A stretch of 42,072 bases of DNA from Moorena sp. SIO3I8 (GCF_010692325.1 NZ_JAAHHW010000051.1:1-42072), one strand, 5' to 3'; shown: positions 26,391-35,016, numbered from the stretch's first letter. Translations and numbers: made by a program. Notes: a model not told the origin generated them from the letters alone.

Positions 26391-26451
26391 AACAAGCACT
26401 AGAAAAACGTAGATGATTTTTTATCAAAAATGTAGTAAATAGTAACCTAAA

Positions 26452-27186
26452 ATGCCAGTTGATAACCCTAGTGATATTATAAAGCGCATTCAATCAGGTA
26501 ACTGGAATGAATCTGATCTAGAATCTTTGCGTCAATTGCTCCAGAGTAATGATAACGACACCCTACAACAACTGAGTAAATTCAATATTTCTATTGATGA
26601 AGGTAAAGACATTCATATAGGCGATCGCAATTATTTTAATTGGAGCGATGAAGCTATTCAAGCGGTTGTGGAAGTAGTGCAACAGGGTAAAGGGGTTGCC
26701 GTTTTTAATCCCACAGGGAAAGTTACCATCTACAACTACAACAACAACTTTAGGGAGGAGCAATCTACACCTGAACTTACACGATTAGTTACCAAACTTA
26801 ACAATGCCCGGCTGCAAGGTGAAGAAGGCGATCGCAAAACAGGAAGCTTTTATACTTATAACATTTGGTTAGAGGATGTATCTCTGGAAAATTCCCACGA
26901 TTCTACTGAAGATAATTGCCATATACAACAGTATACCATCACCGGAAAATGGAACTCAAAAGTTTACACAGAAATAAATGCCTTCGGTTTACGAGTTGAT
27001 ACACCTTGGGGACACAATAAAACCCCCCATGGACAGTTCACGGTTAAAGTTGAAATACTCAATGGACGAGTTACCCAAATTAAACCTGATGTAGCTCGAT
27101 ATAATGATAGTGCAAATAACTACGCAGCTGACAAAGCAAAAAAATTAATTAAGTCAGAAATAAGTGGGGTTTTGCGAGTTTTTTAA
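26452..27186 (+). CDS. Protein with N-terminal IHIGD adaptor-like segment and unknown C-terminal domain
   Basis: A 244-residue protein. The first ~75 residues match an adaptor-type segment seen in cyanobacterial conflict proteins: a helical stretch (DIIKRIQSGNWNESDLESLR), then NISIDEGKDIHIGDRNYFNW, then a short helix (DEAIQAVVEVVQ). Residues 80-100 add beta strands (NPTGKVTIYNYNNNF). The C-terminal ~145 residues (about 100-244) form an unrecognised domain containing TGSFYTYNIWLEDVSLENS and TPWGHNKTPHGQFTVKVEIL; no catalytic motif is evident. The IHIGD motif pairs with IKIGD at the end of the caspase encoded just upstream, which suggests the two proteins are linked through like adaptor elements. 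It is on the same strand, but a 155-bp MITE-like element separates them. Confidence 0.72.
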   Translation: MPVDNPSDIIKRIQSGNWNESDLESLRQLLQSNDNDTLQQLSKFNISIDEGKDIHIGDRNYFNWSDEAIQAVVEVVQQGKGVAVFNPTGKVTIYNYNNNFREEQSTPELTRLVTKLNNARLQGEEGDRKTGSFYTYNIWLEDVSLENSHDSTEDNCHIQQYTITGKWNSKVYTEINAFGLRVDTPWGHNKTPHGQFTVKVEILNGRVTQIKPDVARYNDSANNYAADKAKKLIKSEISGVLRVF

Positions 27187-27279
27187 TTCTATGAAACCCT
27201 AGATCGAGATAGATTAATCCATCAGCTGACGGCTGAATGCCTACATCAAAAAAGCTTCCGCAAAAACCAACAAACTTTA

Positions 27280-27379
27280 TATCCTTTTTTATAATTATAA
27301 AATACACTTAGGTTTCTTCTCCCGACTCCCGACTCCCGACTCCCGACTCCCGACTCCCGACTCCCTTTCCTAAACAATC
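27280..27379 (+). promoter_or_regulatory. Leader of the first Uma2 gene with embedded heptamer array
   Basis: ATAATTATAAAATACACTTA, then GGTTTCT, is followed by about seven GACTCCC copies and CTTTCCTAAACAATCATGAC at the start codon. The same leader, with a different array unit and number, precedes the Uma2 gene at 30278. The AT-rich part is the likely promoter. Confidence 0.55.
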
Positions 27380-27952
27380 ATGACTTCCTTAACCCTTGAT
27401 TTCCAATCAATTAACCTTACCGACGAGCAATTTTTCCAGCTTTGTCAAGACAACCATGATTTAAAATTTGAACGCAATGCTAATGGAGATTTAATTATTA
27501 TGTCACCTACTGGCGGCAGCACAGGAAACCGTAATCTAGAAATAGGCTACCAACTTCAAGGCTGGAGCCGTCAAAACAAGTTGGGAATTGCTTTCGATTC
27601 TTCCACTGGTTTTAAACTCCCCAATGGTGCCGACCGTTCTCCGGATGCATCTTGGATACCATTACAAAGCTGGAATAGTTTAACTCCTCAACAGCAAGAG
27701 AAATTTTTGCCCCTATGTCCTGACTTTGTGATTGAATTACGTTCTCCTAGTGATACCTTAACAGCAATTCGAAAAAAAATGGAAGAATACCGAGACAATG
27801 GCACTCGTTTAGGTTGGTTGATTAATCGCAAAGAGCGACAAGTCGAAATTTATCGACCAGGTAGAGAGGTGGAAGTTTTAGAGTCTCCCACTCGTTTATC
27901 GGGAGAAGAGGTTTTGCCTGGTTTTGTGCTGTATCTTGATTTAATTTGGTGA
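27380..27952 (+). CDS. Uma2-family (DUF820) putative PD-(D/E)XK nuclease
   Basis: A 190-residue protein of the Uma2/DUF820 family, a group with a PD-(D/E)XK nuclease-like fold that is strongly expanded in cyanobacteria. Conserved points are LIIMSPTGGSTGN, the ADRSPDASWI segment with its acidic residue, FVIELRSPSD (the E-x-R/K position) and the terminal IYRPGREVEVLESP/LSGEEVLPGF block. Length is typical. Biological role and target are unknown; they are often annotated as endonucleases without direct proof. It is a near-duplicate of the gene at 30278: N- and C-terminal parts are almost identical while the middle differs. Its leader is also duplicated. Confidence 0.88.
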   Translation: MTSLTLDFQSINLTDEQFFQLCQDNHDLKFERNANGDLIIMSPTGGSTGNRNLEIGYQLQGWSRQNKLGIAFDSSTGFKLPNGADRSPDASWIPLQSWNSLTPQQQEKFLPLCPDFVIELRSPSDTLTAIRKKMEEYRDNGTRLGWLINRKERQVEIYRPGREVEVLESPTRLSGEEVLPGFVLYLDLIW

Positions 27953-27966
27953 AAGCTTAAAAGCAG

Positions 27967-28647
27967 TCAAAGCTCAAAATCCTCTGGATCTATCCCTTTC
28001 GCTTTCAATTGTTCCAGCAATGATTGCATACGACTTCTTTCTTGATCTAGAGCTTTCTCCGCTTGCTCTTTGAGTTCAACAATTTCCAAATAGCTCGCAA
28101 ACCGCTCACCATTAGGATAATACAGTACCAATTCTGACTCTACTAACTCAAAGGTAATTCCTAAACGGGGACTAACCCAAGCATGCATCTGGGGGATTGG
28201 TTCTAAGGTTTCTCCTGAACGCAACCAGCCTTTTAGTGTTGTCCGATTTGGATCATAGATATAGTACTCTTCTACTTTATGGTTTTGGTAAAACTTGAGT
28301 TTATCCTCTTCTAATTCTTTGATAGTGTTTGTGTGTGAGGCTATTTCAAAAACTACCTGGGGATTAATGTTATCTTCAACCCAAGTTTTGTAAGAACGCC
28401 GATGCCCTTTCGGTCTACCGATCACCACCATCACATCGGGTGCTTGGTTAATTTTTGGTTGTCCTTCTACTGGATACCACAACAAATCCCCTGCTACAAA
28501 CACATTGGGGTCATCTTTAAATTTAAGGTCTAGGCCAGACTTAATGGTAGTAATTAGTTCAAATTGAAGGGTATTGTCCGCCAAAGGTTGGCCGTCACTT
28601 TCGGGATAAAAAATGTCATCGGTAGTTGGTTGGATCTGCTGAACCAT
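27967..28647 (-). CDS. Uma2-family (DUF820) protein
   Basis: A 226-residue Uma2/DUF820 protein of a different subgroup from the copies at 27380 and 30278. FVAGDLLWYPVEG, then APDVMVVIGRPKGHRRSYKT and VVFEIASHTNTIKELEEDKL, give the PDVxVV and ExxS...K positions of the nuclease-like fold. The C-terminus is a short coiled-coil-like helix (ELKEQAEKALDQERSRMQSL). The frame is open to 28725, but those codons come from a GGGAATCGG repeat, so the ATG at 28645-28647 is chosen. It is convergent with the Uma2 gene at 27380, with stop codons about 14 bases apart. Confidence 0.86.
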   Translation of the reverse strand: MVQQIQPTTDDIFYPESDGQPLADNTLQFELITTIKSGLDLKFKDDPNVFVAGDLLWYPVEGQPKINQAPDVMVVIGRPKGHRRSYKTWVEDNINPQVVFEIASHTNTIKELEEDKLKFYQNHKVEEYYIYDPNRTTLKGWLRSGETLEPIPQMHAWVSPRLGITFELVESELVLYYPNGERFASYLEIVELKEQAEKALDQERSRMQSLLEQLKAKGIDPEDFEL

Positions 28648-28775
28648 TGTTAAACTTTTACCTGAGCTGATAATGAAGAATAGGGAATCGGGAATCGGTA
28701 ATCGGGAATCGGGAAAATGGAGCAACTCGTTCCAAGTTATTGATCATAAACTCAGTGCATCTCCTACCTTTTGGT

Positions 28776-28851
28776 GGTGCGTTACGGGGCTACTGGCTAC
28801 GACCTTGAATATCATGGCAATCCCTGCCCTAACGCACCCTACACCTGACTT
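28776..28851. repeat. Hairpin-forming repeat of the GGTGCGTTA type
   Basis: GGTGCGTTACGG on the left and CCCTAACGCACC on the right are imperfect inverted repeats around about 45 bases. This is a frequent dispersed cyanobacterial repeat, lying between two minus-strand Uma2 genes. Confidence 0.6.
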
Positions 28852-28882
28852 CTGACTTCTAACTTCTGACTTGCGCGTAGCG

Positions 28883-29737
28883 CTATACTTGATCAGGATC
28901 GACTCCCATAGCTCGTAAACGAGCAGCCAGTTGTTCAGCTCGTTGTTGAGCTTGGGTAGCTTGTTGTTGAGCTTGGGTAGCTTGTTGTTGAGCTTGAGTA
29001 GCTTGTTGTTGAGCTTGAGTAGCTTGTTGTTGAGCTTGGGTAGCTTGTTGTTGAGCTTGAGCTGCTTGTTGTTGAGCTTGAGCTGCTTGTTGTTGAGCTT
29101 GGGCTGCTATTTCTTCAGCAGTAGGTAGCACAATTCCTTCTAAAGTAGCCCAACGTAACCAAGTAGTATCAACATTATTTTTATAAACCCCTTGCCAACG
29201 GACTAAGGCTAATCCTAACCTTTCGCTAATTAGTCGTCCTTGTTCATCTTCAGTTAAAGGCTGATAGACGCCATTGTGTAACCTAAATCCCGCAAAATCC
29301 TCTGGATTAAACGGGTCGTACCAAAAATATTCTGGTACTCTGACTTGGTCTTGATAAACTACTTTTTTAGTAGTTTTATCTGTGTTGGCTGTACTGTCAG
29401 AAATTAGCTCAATAATCACATCAGGTGCTTTACCTTCTTCCCAAACTACCCAACTTAGTCGTTCGGCTTTGGGAACTCCAAGCACTACAAATACATCCGG
29501 ACCTCGGAAGTCTTGATTCTTAATTTGTTCTGTACTGAAATAAAGAAACATATTACCCCCAAAATAGCCATCCTCCCGCTGGGCTAACCAAGGGTATAAC
29601 GGGTCAGTCAGCAATTCCATCTGAAGTTTATGTCGTTCCGTTTCCATGGGAATACCGTCATCACAAGGAAGTTCATATTGAGTTGGCGGTATAGGAGGAG
29701 TATTAGGCACAACAGCAGAGGTCATAGTTTTAGACAT
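28883..29737 (-). CDS. Uma2-family (DUF820) protein with heptad coiled-coil tail
   Basis: A 284-residue Uma2/DUF820 protein. The core (about residues 20-215) has FRGPDVFVVLGVPKAERLSW and APDVIIELISDSTANTDKTT followed by KVVYQDQVRVPEYFWYDP, the expected nuclease-like signature. The C-terminal ~65 residues are eight or nine copies of a QAQQQAT/A heptad, ending RAEQLAARLRAMGVDPDQV. This is a long, probably coiled-coil helix encoded by 21-bp DNA repeats at about 28934-29105. Shorter versions of the tail end (RLRAxGxDPD-like) are common in the family, so repeat expansion of an existing helix is likely. Met5 (29725) is an alternative start. It could oligomerise through the tail. Confidence 0.87.
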   Translation of the reverse strand: MSKTMTSAVVPNTPPIPPTQYELPCDDGIPMETERHKLQMELLTDPLYPWLAQREDGYFGGNMFLYFSTEQIKNQDFRGPDVFVVLGVPKAERLSWVVWEEGKAPDVIIELISDSTANTDKTTKKVVYQDQVRVPEYFWYDPFNPEDFAGFRLHNGVYQPLTEDEQGRLISERLGLALVRWQGVYKNNVDTTWLRWATLEGIVLPTAEEIAAQAQQQAAQAQQQAAQAQQQATQAQQQATQAQQQATQAQQQATQAQQQATQAQQRAEQLAARLRAMGVDPDQV

Positions 29738-29858
29738 AGTGGTGGTATTTCCTACTCAAATTTAACGCCTATCGCTAAGGTATCGTTGAAACTCGCCAAA
29801 AAACCCAGCCGTTGGTTCTGTCTTTTTTGACCAAACTATGGTATTGGAGTTGCTACAC

Positions 29859-30052
29859 TATAGCGGTTTTCAATTTGGTGAGGTACAACTTTTAGGGAAC
29901 AGGGAACAGGGAACAGGGAACAGGGAGCAGGGAACAGGGAGCAGGGAGCAGGGAGCAGGGAGCAGGGAGTAGGAAGCAGAGGGACTTTTGGCAACGTTAC
30001 ACAAGTTAATACTGTGAGGTTTATTTTTGTCCAGGTACCTACACTAGCTATT
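29859..30052. mobile_element. MITE-like element, family A copy 3
   Basis: The left end TATAGCGGTTTTCAATTTGG, then TGAGGTACA, matches copies at 1382 and 22488. The right end near 30027-30052 (CCAGGTACCTACACTAGCTA, then TT) is weaker, so the exact boundary is uncertain. Inside lies a (GGGAACA)n/(GGGAGCA)n array at about 29893-29970. Confidence 0.5.
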
Positions 30053-30134
30053 CTATTAGTAGTAAATTTTTAGAGGACAACATCGGAATAGTTTAGGGTC
30101 GCAAAGGTCAATCGCTAAAACAATTCTATAGCGT

Positions 30135-30277
30135 TAATTATAATTATAAAATACACTTAGGTTTCTACTCCCTACTCCCTACTCCCTACTCCCTACTCCC
30201 TACTCCCTACTCCCTATTCCCTACTCCCTACTCCCTACTCCCTACTCCCTACTCCCTACTCCCTTTCCTAAACAATA
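30135..30277 (+). promoter_or_regulatory. Leader of the second Uma2 gene with a 7-bp array
   Basis: The stretch ATAATTATAAAATACACTTA, then GGTTTCT, is identical to the leader at 27280. About 14 TACTCCC copies follow in place of GACTCCC, and then CTTTCCTAAACAATAATGAC. Confidence 0.55.
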
Positions 30278-30874
30278 ATGACCACCTTAACCCTTGATCT
30301 CCAATCAATTAACCTTACCGACGAGCAATTTTTCCAGCTTTGTCAAGACAACGACGATTTGAAATTTGAACGCAATGCTAATGGAGATTTAATTATTATG
30401 TCACCCACTGGCGGCAGCACAGGAAACCGGAATGGTAGATTAAACCAACAGTTGTTTAACTGGAGTGATTCCGATCGCGTAGCGTGGCCTTCGGCCTTTG
30501 GAACTGGCATTGCTTTCGATTCTTCCACTGGTTTTAAACTCCCCAATGGAGCAGACCGTTCTCCCGATGCTTCTTGGATACCCTTAGCACGCTGGAATAG
30601 TTTAACTCCTCAACAGCAAGAGAAATTTTTGCCCCTATGTCCTGACTTTGTGATTGAGTTACGTTCTCCTAGTGATCCCATAACAGCAATTCGAAAAAAA
30701 ATGGAAGAATACCGAGACAATGGCACTCGTTTAGGTTGGTTGATTAATCGTAAAGAGCGACAATTGGAAATTTATCGACCAAGTAGAGATGTTGAAGTTT
30801 TAGAGTCTCCCAGTAGTTTATCGGGAGAAGAAGTTTTGCCTGGTTTTGTGTTGTATCTTGATTTAATTTGGTGA
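30278..30874 (+). CDS. Uma2-family (DUF820) protein, paralogue of 27380, with in-frame repeat insert
   Basis: A 198-residue near-copy of the Uma2 protein at 27380. The first ~50 residues and the last ~120 are almost identical. The middle differs: here it reads GRLNQQLFNWSDSDRVAWPS, then AFGTG, against LEIGYQLQGWSRQNKLG in the other. The DRVAWPSAFG part is encoded by GATCGCGTAGCGTGGCCTTC, then GGCC, a palindromic repeat that is normally intergenic in such genomes. It has inserted in frame, lengthening a surface-loop region. The nuclease-like residues (SPDASWI, FVIELRSPSD) are kept, so the protein may still be functional. Role unknown. Confidence 0.87.
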   Translation: MTTLTLDLQSINLTDEQFFQLCQDNDDLKFERNANGDLIIMSPTGGSTGNRNGRLNQQLFNWSDSDRVAWPSAFGTGIAFDSSTGFKLPNGADRSPDASWIPLARWNSLTPQQQEKFLPLCPDFVIELRSPSDPITAIRKKMEEYRDNGTRLGWLINRKERQLEIYRPSRDVEVLESPSSLSGEEVLPGFVLYLDLIW

Positions 30875-30884
30875 AGGTTTCTAA

Positions 30885-31420
30885 GCAGTCAGCGGTCAGC
30901 GGTCAGTAGTCAGCGGTCAGCGGTCAGCGGTCAGCTATCTTGCTTTAAACCTGTATGGTCTTTTTTTTTCTGTCCAATAAAACTCCGGATATCTTTTGCA
31001 TTTTGCCTCTTGCCTCTTGCCTTTTTCGGCAATCGATGACTTGACAACCCAGATACAAAAGCTGATTGCTGAAAGCTGATTGCTGAAAGCTGAATGCTTC
31101 CCTAGAAACAAGAGACTGAAAAAATTTTTGTTTGTTGACAATTATTGATGATTTTGTTAACGTATCCAGGGAATTACGATGTAAGCAGTCAGTAGTCAGC
31201 GGTCAGCTTATTTTATTCAAAAGCACCGATAAGTAGCGTGGCGACAAGCCTTTGGCTGTGCCCGTAGCCCATCAGCTGATACCTGACGGCTAATAGCTGA
31301 TAGCTGATAGCTGATAGCTGACGGCTGATAGCTGACGGCTGATAGCTGATAGCTTACATTACGATTCACTCAATCCTGGAAACGGGAGTCAAACAAAAAA
31401 ACAAATAGTGGAATAAGCTT
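30885..31420. repeat. Gene-free repeat region upstream of aspartate kinase
   Basis: It contains (GTCAGCG)n at about 30893-30935, GCTGATTGCTGAAA units near 31063-31095, a GTAGCGTGGCGACAAGCC palindromic repeat near 31234, and (TGATAGC)/(TGACGGC) units at 31285-31352. The last ~65 bases before 31421 are presumably the aspartate kinase leader. I see no gene. Confidence 0.75.
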
Positions 31421-33256
31421 ATGGCGCTAGTTGTCCAAAAATACGGTGGTACCTCGGTGGGCTCTGTGGAACGCATACAAGCCGTTGCCCAGCGAATTCT
31501 CAAAACAGTGCAACAGGACAATTCTGTGGTAGTGGTGGTGTCCGCTATGGGTAAGACTACCGATGGTTTGGTACAACTAGCGAAAGCCATCTCCCCTAAT
31601 CCCTGTCGTCGGGAAATGGATATGCTGCTATCCACCGGTGAGCAAGTGTCCATTGCTCTATTATCCATGGCCCTACAGGAATTAGGGCAACCAGCTATTT
31701 CCCTGACTGGCGCTCAAGTAGGTATTGTAACAGAAGCTAAACACAGTAGCGCTAGGATTATGCAAATCGAAACCGAGCGGCTGGAGCGGTCTTTAAACGA
31801 GGGGAAAGTTGTAGTAGTTGCTGGTTTCCAGGGCATCACCAGCACTGATGACTTAGAAATCACTACCCTAGGTCGGGGTGGCTCTGATACCTCAGCCGTA
31901 GCCCTAGCTGCAGCACTGGGGGCATCTCGGTGTGAGATTTATACCGATGTACCGGGGATTTTAACCACTGACCCCCGGATCGTACCGGATGCTCAACTGA
32001 TGCCGGAAATTACCGCTGATGAAATGCTGGAATTAGCTAGCTTAGGGGCAAAAGTCCTCCATCCCCGTGCCGTAGAAATTGCTCGCAACTATGGCTTAAC
32101 CTTAGTAGTCTTATCCAGCTGGAGCGATGAACCTGGCACTAGAGTAATTTCCCCAAGCTCTCCCCCCCGTTCCTTAGAGGGATTAGAAATTGCTCGACCA
32201 GTCAATAGCGTAGAATATGACACCGACCAGGCAAAAATAGCCCTATTACGAGTGCCCGATTCCCCTGGTGTAGCAGCACGGTTGTTTGGTGAAATTGCAG
32301 TTCAAGACCTAGATGTAGATTTAATTATCCAGTCCATTCACGAACAGAATACTAATGATATTGCCTTTACCGTCAATACCCCTATGATCAATCGAGCGGA
32401 AGCAGTAGCCGAAGCCATTGCTCCCGCCCTGCGTCGCCAAACCACCCCCGATACCCAAGAAGCAGAAGTAATGGTCGGTAGGGATATTGCTAAAGTCTCG
32501 ATCACTGGGGCAGGGATGATTGGACGTCCTGGGGTTGCAGCTCAGATGTTCCAGGCTTTAGCCGATGCCGGTGTCAACATTGAGATGATTTCCACCTCCG
32601 AAATCAAAGTCAGCTGTGTGATTGATGCCCTCGAATGCGATCGCGCGATCGCGGCCTTGTGTAACTGTTTCGATATCAACAATACCCCCATTCATCTACC
32701 CATTGCTGATCAAGCAGCAGATAGTGACCACTCCAGCGAGATCACCCATCCCCCCGTTCGAGGTGTAGCCCTAGACATCAAGCAAGCCCGTCTAGCCATT
32801 CGTCAAATTCCCGATCGTCCAGGCATGGCAGCCAAGATATTTGGAACCTTGGCAGAGCACAATATTAGTATTGATATGATTATCCAGTCCCAACGCTGTC
32901 GAATCATTAATGGAATTGCCACCAGGGATCTTGCCTTCACAGTACCTCAAGCCGAAGCAGAAATGGCTCAGAAAGCCCTACAACAGATCGCACCAGTGAT
33001 TGGGTGTAGTGAAATTCTCCTAGATGCCGATATTGCCAAAGTCAGTATTGTCGGTGCTGGCATGGTTGGACAACCAGGGATCGCAGCACAAATGTTTGCT
33101 GCCCTAGCTTCGGAACAAATCAATATTCAAATGATTGCCACCTCAGAAATTAAGATTAGCTGTGTTGTTGCCCAAGACCAAGGAGTGCGAGCATTGCAAG
33201 CTATTCATAAAGCCTTTGGTCTTGCTGGAAGCCAAAAAATCGAGGTTCCAGCTTAG
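31421..33256 (+). CDS. lysC: Aspartate kinase with four ACT domains
   Basis: A 611-residue aspartokinase. It phosphorylates L-aspartate to aspartyl-4-phosphate with ATP, the first step to lysine, threonine, methionine and diaminopimelate. The kinase domain starts [12 protein letters not shown] (4-15) and includes [18 protein letters not shown] and the [13 protein letters not shown] segment. It is followed by four ACT domains, beginning near residues 269, 354, 454 and 536. The second and fourth share a VSI(T/V)GAGM(I/V)G(R/Q)PG motif, so the regulatory half arose by duplication of an ACT pair. This ~600-residue form is the usual cyanobacterial type and implies feedback control by lysine and/or threonine. 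The ATG at 31421 fits the family start. Confidence 0.96.
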   Translation: MALVVQKYGGTSVGSVERIQAVAQRILKTVQQDNSVVVVVSAMGKTTDGLVQLAKAISPNPCRREMDMLLSTGEQVSIALLSMALQELGQPAISLTGAQVGIVTEAKHSSARIMQIETERLERSLNEGKVVVVAGFQGITSTDDLEITTLGRGGSDTSAVALAAALGASRCEIYTDVPGILTTDPRIVPDAQLMPEITADEMLELASLGAKVLHPRAVEIARNYGLTLVVLSSWSDEPGTRVISPSSPPRSLEGLEIARPVNSVEYDTDQAKIALLRVPDSPGVAARLFGEIAVQDLDVDLIIQSIHEQNTNDIAFTVNTPMINRAEAVAEAIAPALRRQTTPDTQEAEVMVGRDIAKVSITGAGMIGRPGVAAQMFQALADAGVNIEMISTSEIKVSCVIDALECDRAIAALCNCFDINNTPIHLPIADQAADSDHSSEITHPPVRGVALDIKQARLAIRQIPDRPGMAAKIFGTLAEHNISIDMIIQSQRCRIINGIATRDLAFTVPQAEAEMAQKALQQIAPVIGCSEILLDADIAKVSIVGAGMVGQPGIAAQMFAALASEQINIQMIATSEIKISCVVAQDQGVRALQAIHKAFGLAGSQKIEVPA

Positions 33257-33282
33257 GACTCTAGAGAGGGGGGAGTGTGGGA

Positions 33283-33359
33283 AGATAGGGGGATAGGGAG
33301 ATAGGGAGATAGGGAGATAGGGAGATAGGGGGATAGGGAGATAGGGAGATAGGGGGATA
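33283..33359. repeat. Octamer array (GGGAGATA)n
   Basis: About nine copies of an 8-bp unit follow the aspartate kinase gene. A second, opposite-sense array (CCCCATCT)n fills 33509-33597. Confidence 0.9.
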
Positions 33360-33375
33360 AACCAAAATTTCCTTT

Positions 33376-33424
33376 CTTGATGCAGTCGCTCATGGGGGGA
33401 ACCCCCATGAGCGACTGCATCAAG
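33376..33424. repeat. Perfect 23-bp stem-loop between convergent genes
   Basis: CTTGATGCAGTCGCTCATGG, then GGG, and its exact complement flank a 3-base loop. It lies between the convergent aspartate kinase and ExbD genes. There is no T-tract. It may serve as a transcription barrier from both sides, but it is more likely a dispersed palindromic repeat. Confidence 0.85.
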
Positions 33425-33610
33425 ACAATGACTAACAATTCGTGATTCGGATATGAGGGGATGTTTCGATAAATAGGCGCGAAAATCCTGACTATTTGCC
33501 TAAAATTCTCCCCATCTCCCCATCTCCCCATCTCCCCATTTCCCCACTCTCCCCATCTCCCCATCTCCCCATCTCCCCATCTCCCCATCTCCCCACACTT
33601 ACCAACAACC

Positions 33611-34195
33611 TTATTTATTTCCAGGCAAGAACTTTAATATGTCATTAAGAGCATCAGAGGAGTTGTTTCCAGGGGAGTTAAACTTAGGGACACCTGTTCC
33701 CGATGGCAGGGAAGGAATAAAGTCAATGGATTGACCTGAGGATCCCGGTAGAGTAGCTAGGGCTACGCGATCGCCTCCCACTTGTCGTAGCACATCCAAT
33801 ACCTGAACGACCTCGTTGTAACTAGCCTCCTTGGCAGCATAAAGAGCCATCAACCCATAAGGATTGGTTTGACGATATGCCTGCAGTTTCTTTTTGAACT
33901 GCTCTTGGGTTACCACTGGCTCCTGTTCAACGTAGAGTTGACCAAATTCATTAAGGCTAACCATTAAGATTTCCCGTCCTTGAGCCTTAGCAGTACTTGC
34001 CTTAGGCAAATCCACGCTCAGGGCTTGCTGGCGAGATAAAGTAACAGCTGCCAAAATGAAAAAGGTCAGAATACAAAAAATCACATCAATCAGGGGAACA
34101 ATCTCAACCCGAACCTCTTCCGGCGAGCTATCCATTCGCAGTCTTAGAGGACGGACTGCCATGGGGGAAGGAGCTGAATCCTTTTTTTTCGTCAT
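33611..34195 (-). CDS. exbD: ExbD/TolR-family biopolymer transport protein
   Basis: A 194-residue ExbD-type protein: a short cytoplasmic N-terminus, one membrane helix (about 33-53, VPLIDVIFCILTFFILAAVT) with the conserved proton-pathway Asp37, and a periplasmic domain (about 60-150). With ExbB it forms the proton-driven motor that energises TonB-dependent outer-membrane transport or TolA-type functions. The C-terminal ~45 residues are Ser/Gly/Asn-rich and probably flexible. The gene lies 15 bases after exbB on the same strand, a two-gene operon. No TonB gene is in the window. Confidence 0.93.
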   Translation of the reverse strand: MTKKKDSAPSPMAVRPLRLRMDSSPEEVRVEIVPLIDVIFCILTFFILAAVTLSRQQALSVDLPKASTAKAQGREILMVSLNEFGQLYVEQEPVVTQEQFKKKLQAYRQTNPYGLMALYAAKEASYNEVVQVLDVLRQVGGDRVALATLPGSSGQSIDFIPSLPSGTGVPKFNSPGNNSSDALNDILKFLPGNK

Positions 34196-34210
34196 AAATT
34201 TTTCCTGTGA

Positions 34211-34849
34211 CTAAGAGCTTTCTTCTTGTTGTAACCAATCTTGTCGATAAAGCAATTCCAACTCGCTTCCAGCTTTGCGGAACACTTTAACTTGGTTAAA
34301 CCAAAAAGCCTGAAATAGTCGATAGAAAGCCAGACTGATAATCGCCACAATCAAACCTGTAGCTGTGCTAATCAGTGATTCTCCAATCCCCTGAGTCACC
34401 CCATCGGTGGAAGCTGTGCCAAGGTCACTAATGCGAATGGAACCCAATGAGTTAATCAAGCCCAACACTGTACCAAGTAATCCCAACAGTGGTGCTAGAG
34501 CAATCACAGCTTCCAGGAGTTTGTCTCCCCGTCGCATAGCAGCTAATTCATCATCCGCAGCCGACTCTAGAGCCAGTCGGAATACTTCTGGGTCAGGATT
34601 ATTCAGTCGTAAAGGAGCATACAAATATCTACCGATGGGTTGTCGGCGTGACTCTAGGGCAATCTGTCTAGCAACATGCCAGCTACCAGCTGCTGCCTCT
34701 AGAACACGATTAACAATTATGCCTTCCCTCAACGCTATAGTTGCCCAAAACCAGATCCGTTCAAAGATTGTACCCATAGTCAGGATCGATAGAGCCAACA
34801 GAGGCCACATGGCGATCCCACCTTTTGCAATAAGTTCGACAATATCCAC
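34211..34849 (-). CDS. exbB: ExbB/TolQ/MotA-family proton channel protein
   Basis: A 212-residue ExbB-type membrane protein with three predicted helices (about 12-35, 113-136 and 157-180). [20 protein letters not shown] (117-136) and [20 protein letters not shown] (155-174) are the family's signature second and third helices, including the conserved Thr residues of the proton path. It pairs with the ExbD protein encoded 15 bases downstream. It is first in the operon and the start ATG is unambiguous. Whether it powers a TonB or a Tol system cannot be decided here. Confidence 0.93.
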   Translation of the reverse strand: MDIVELIAKGGIAMWPLLALSILTMGTIFERIWFWATIALREGIIVNRVLEAAAGSWHVARQIALESRRQPIGRYLYAPLRLNNPDPEVFRLALESAADDELAAMRRGDKLLEAVIALAPLLGLLGTVLGLINSLGSIRISDLGTASTDGVTQGIGESLISTATGLIVAIISLAFYRLFQAFWFNQVKVFRKAGSELELLYRQDWLQQEESS

Positions 34850-35016
34850 GACTTGCCCTTACTTCCAAATAACTCAGTGGTTTATCAATCTTCTATTGAT
34901 TTTCAACCACTTGCCAAGAAACTGATCCTATTCTCCACGAGTTAACTGATTAGGTCAGGAAATTTACACTTGGACTTTAGCATATCCGGTACAGAGTGTC
35001 TTAGGTAGTGCGGGGA

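Noticed and set aside
28931-29128. Plus-strand Leu/Ser-repeat frame
   Set aside because: It is the antisense of the QAQQQAT coiled-coil repeat of the Uma2 gene.
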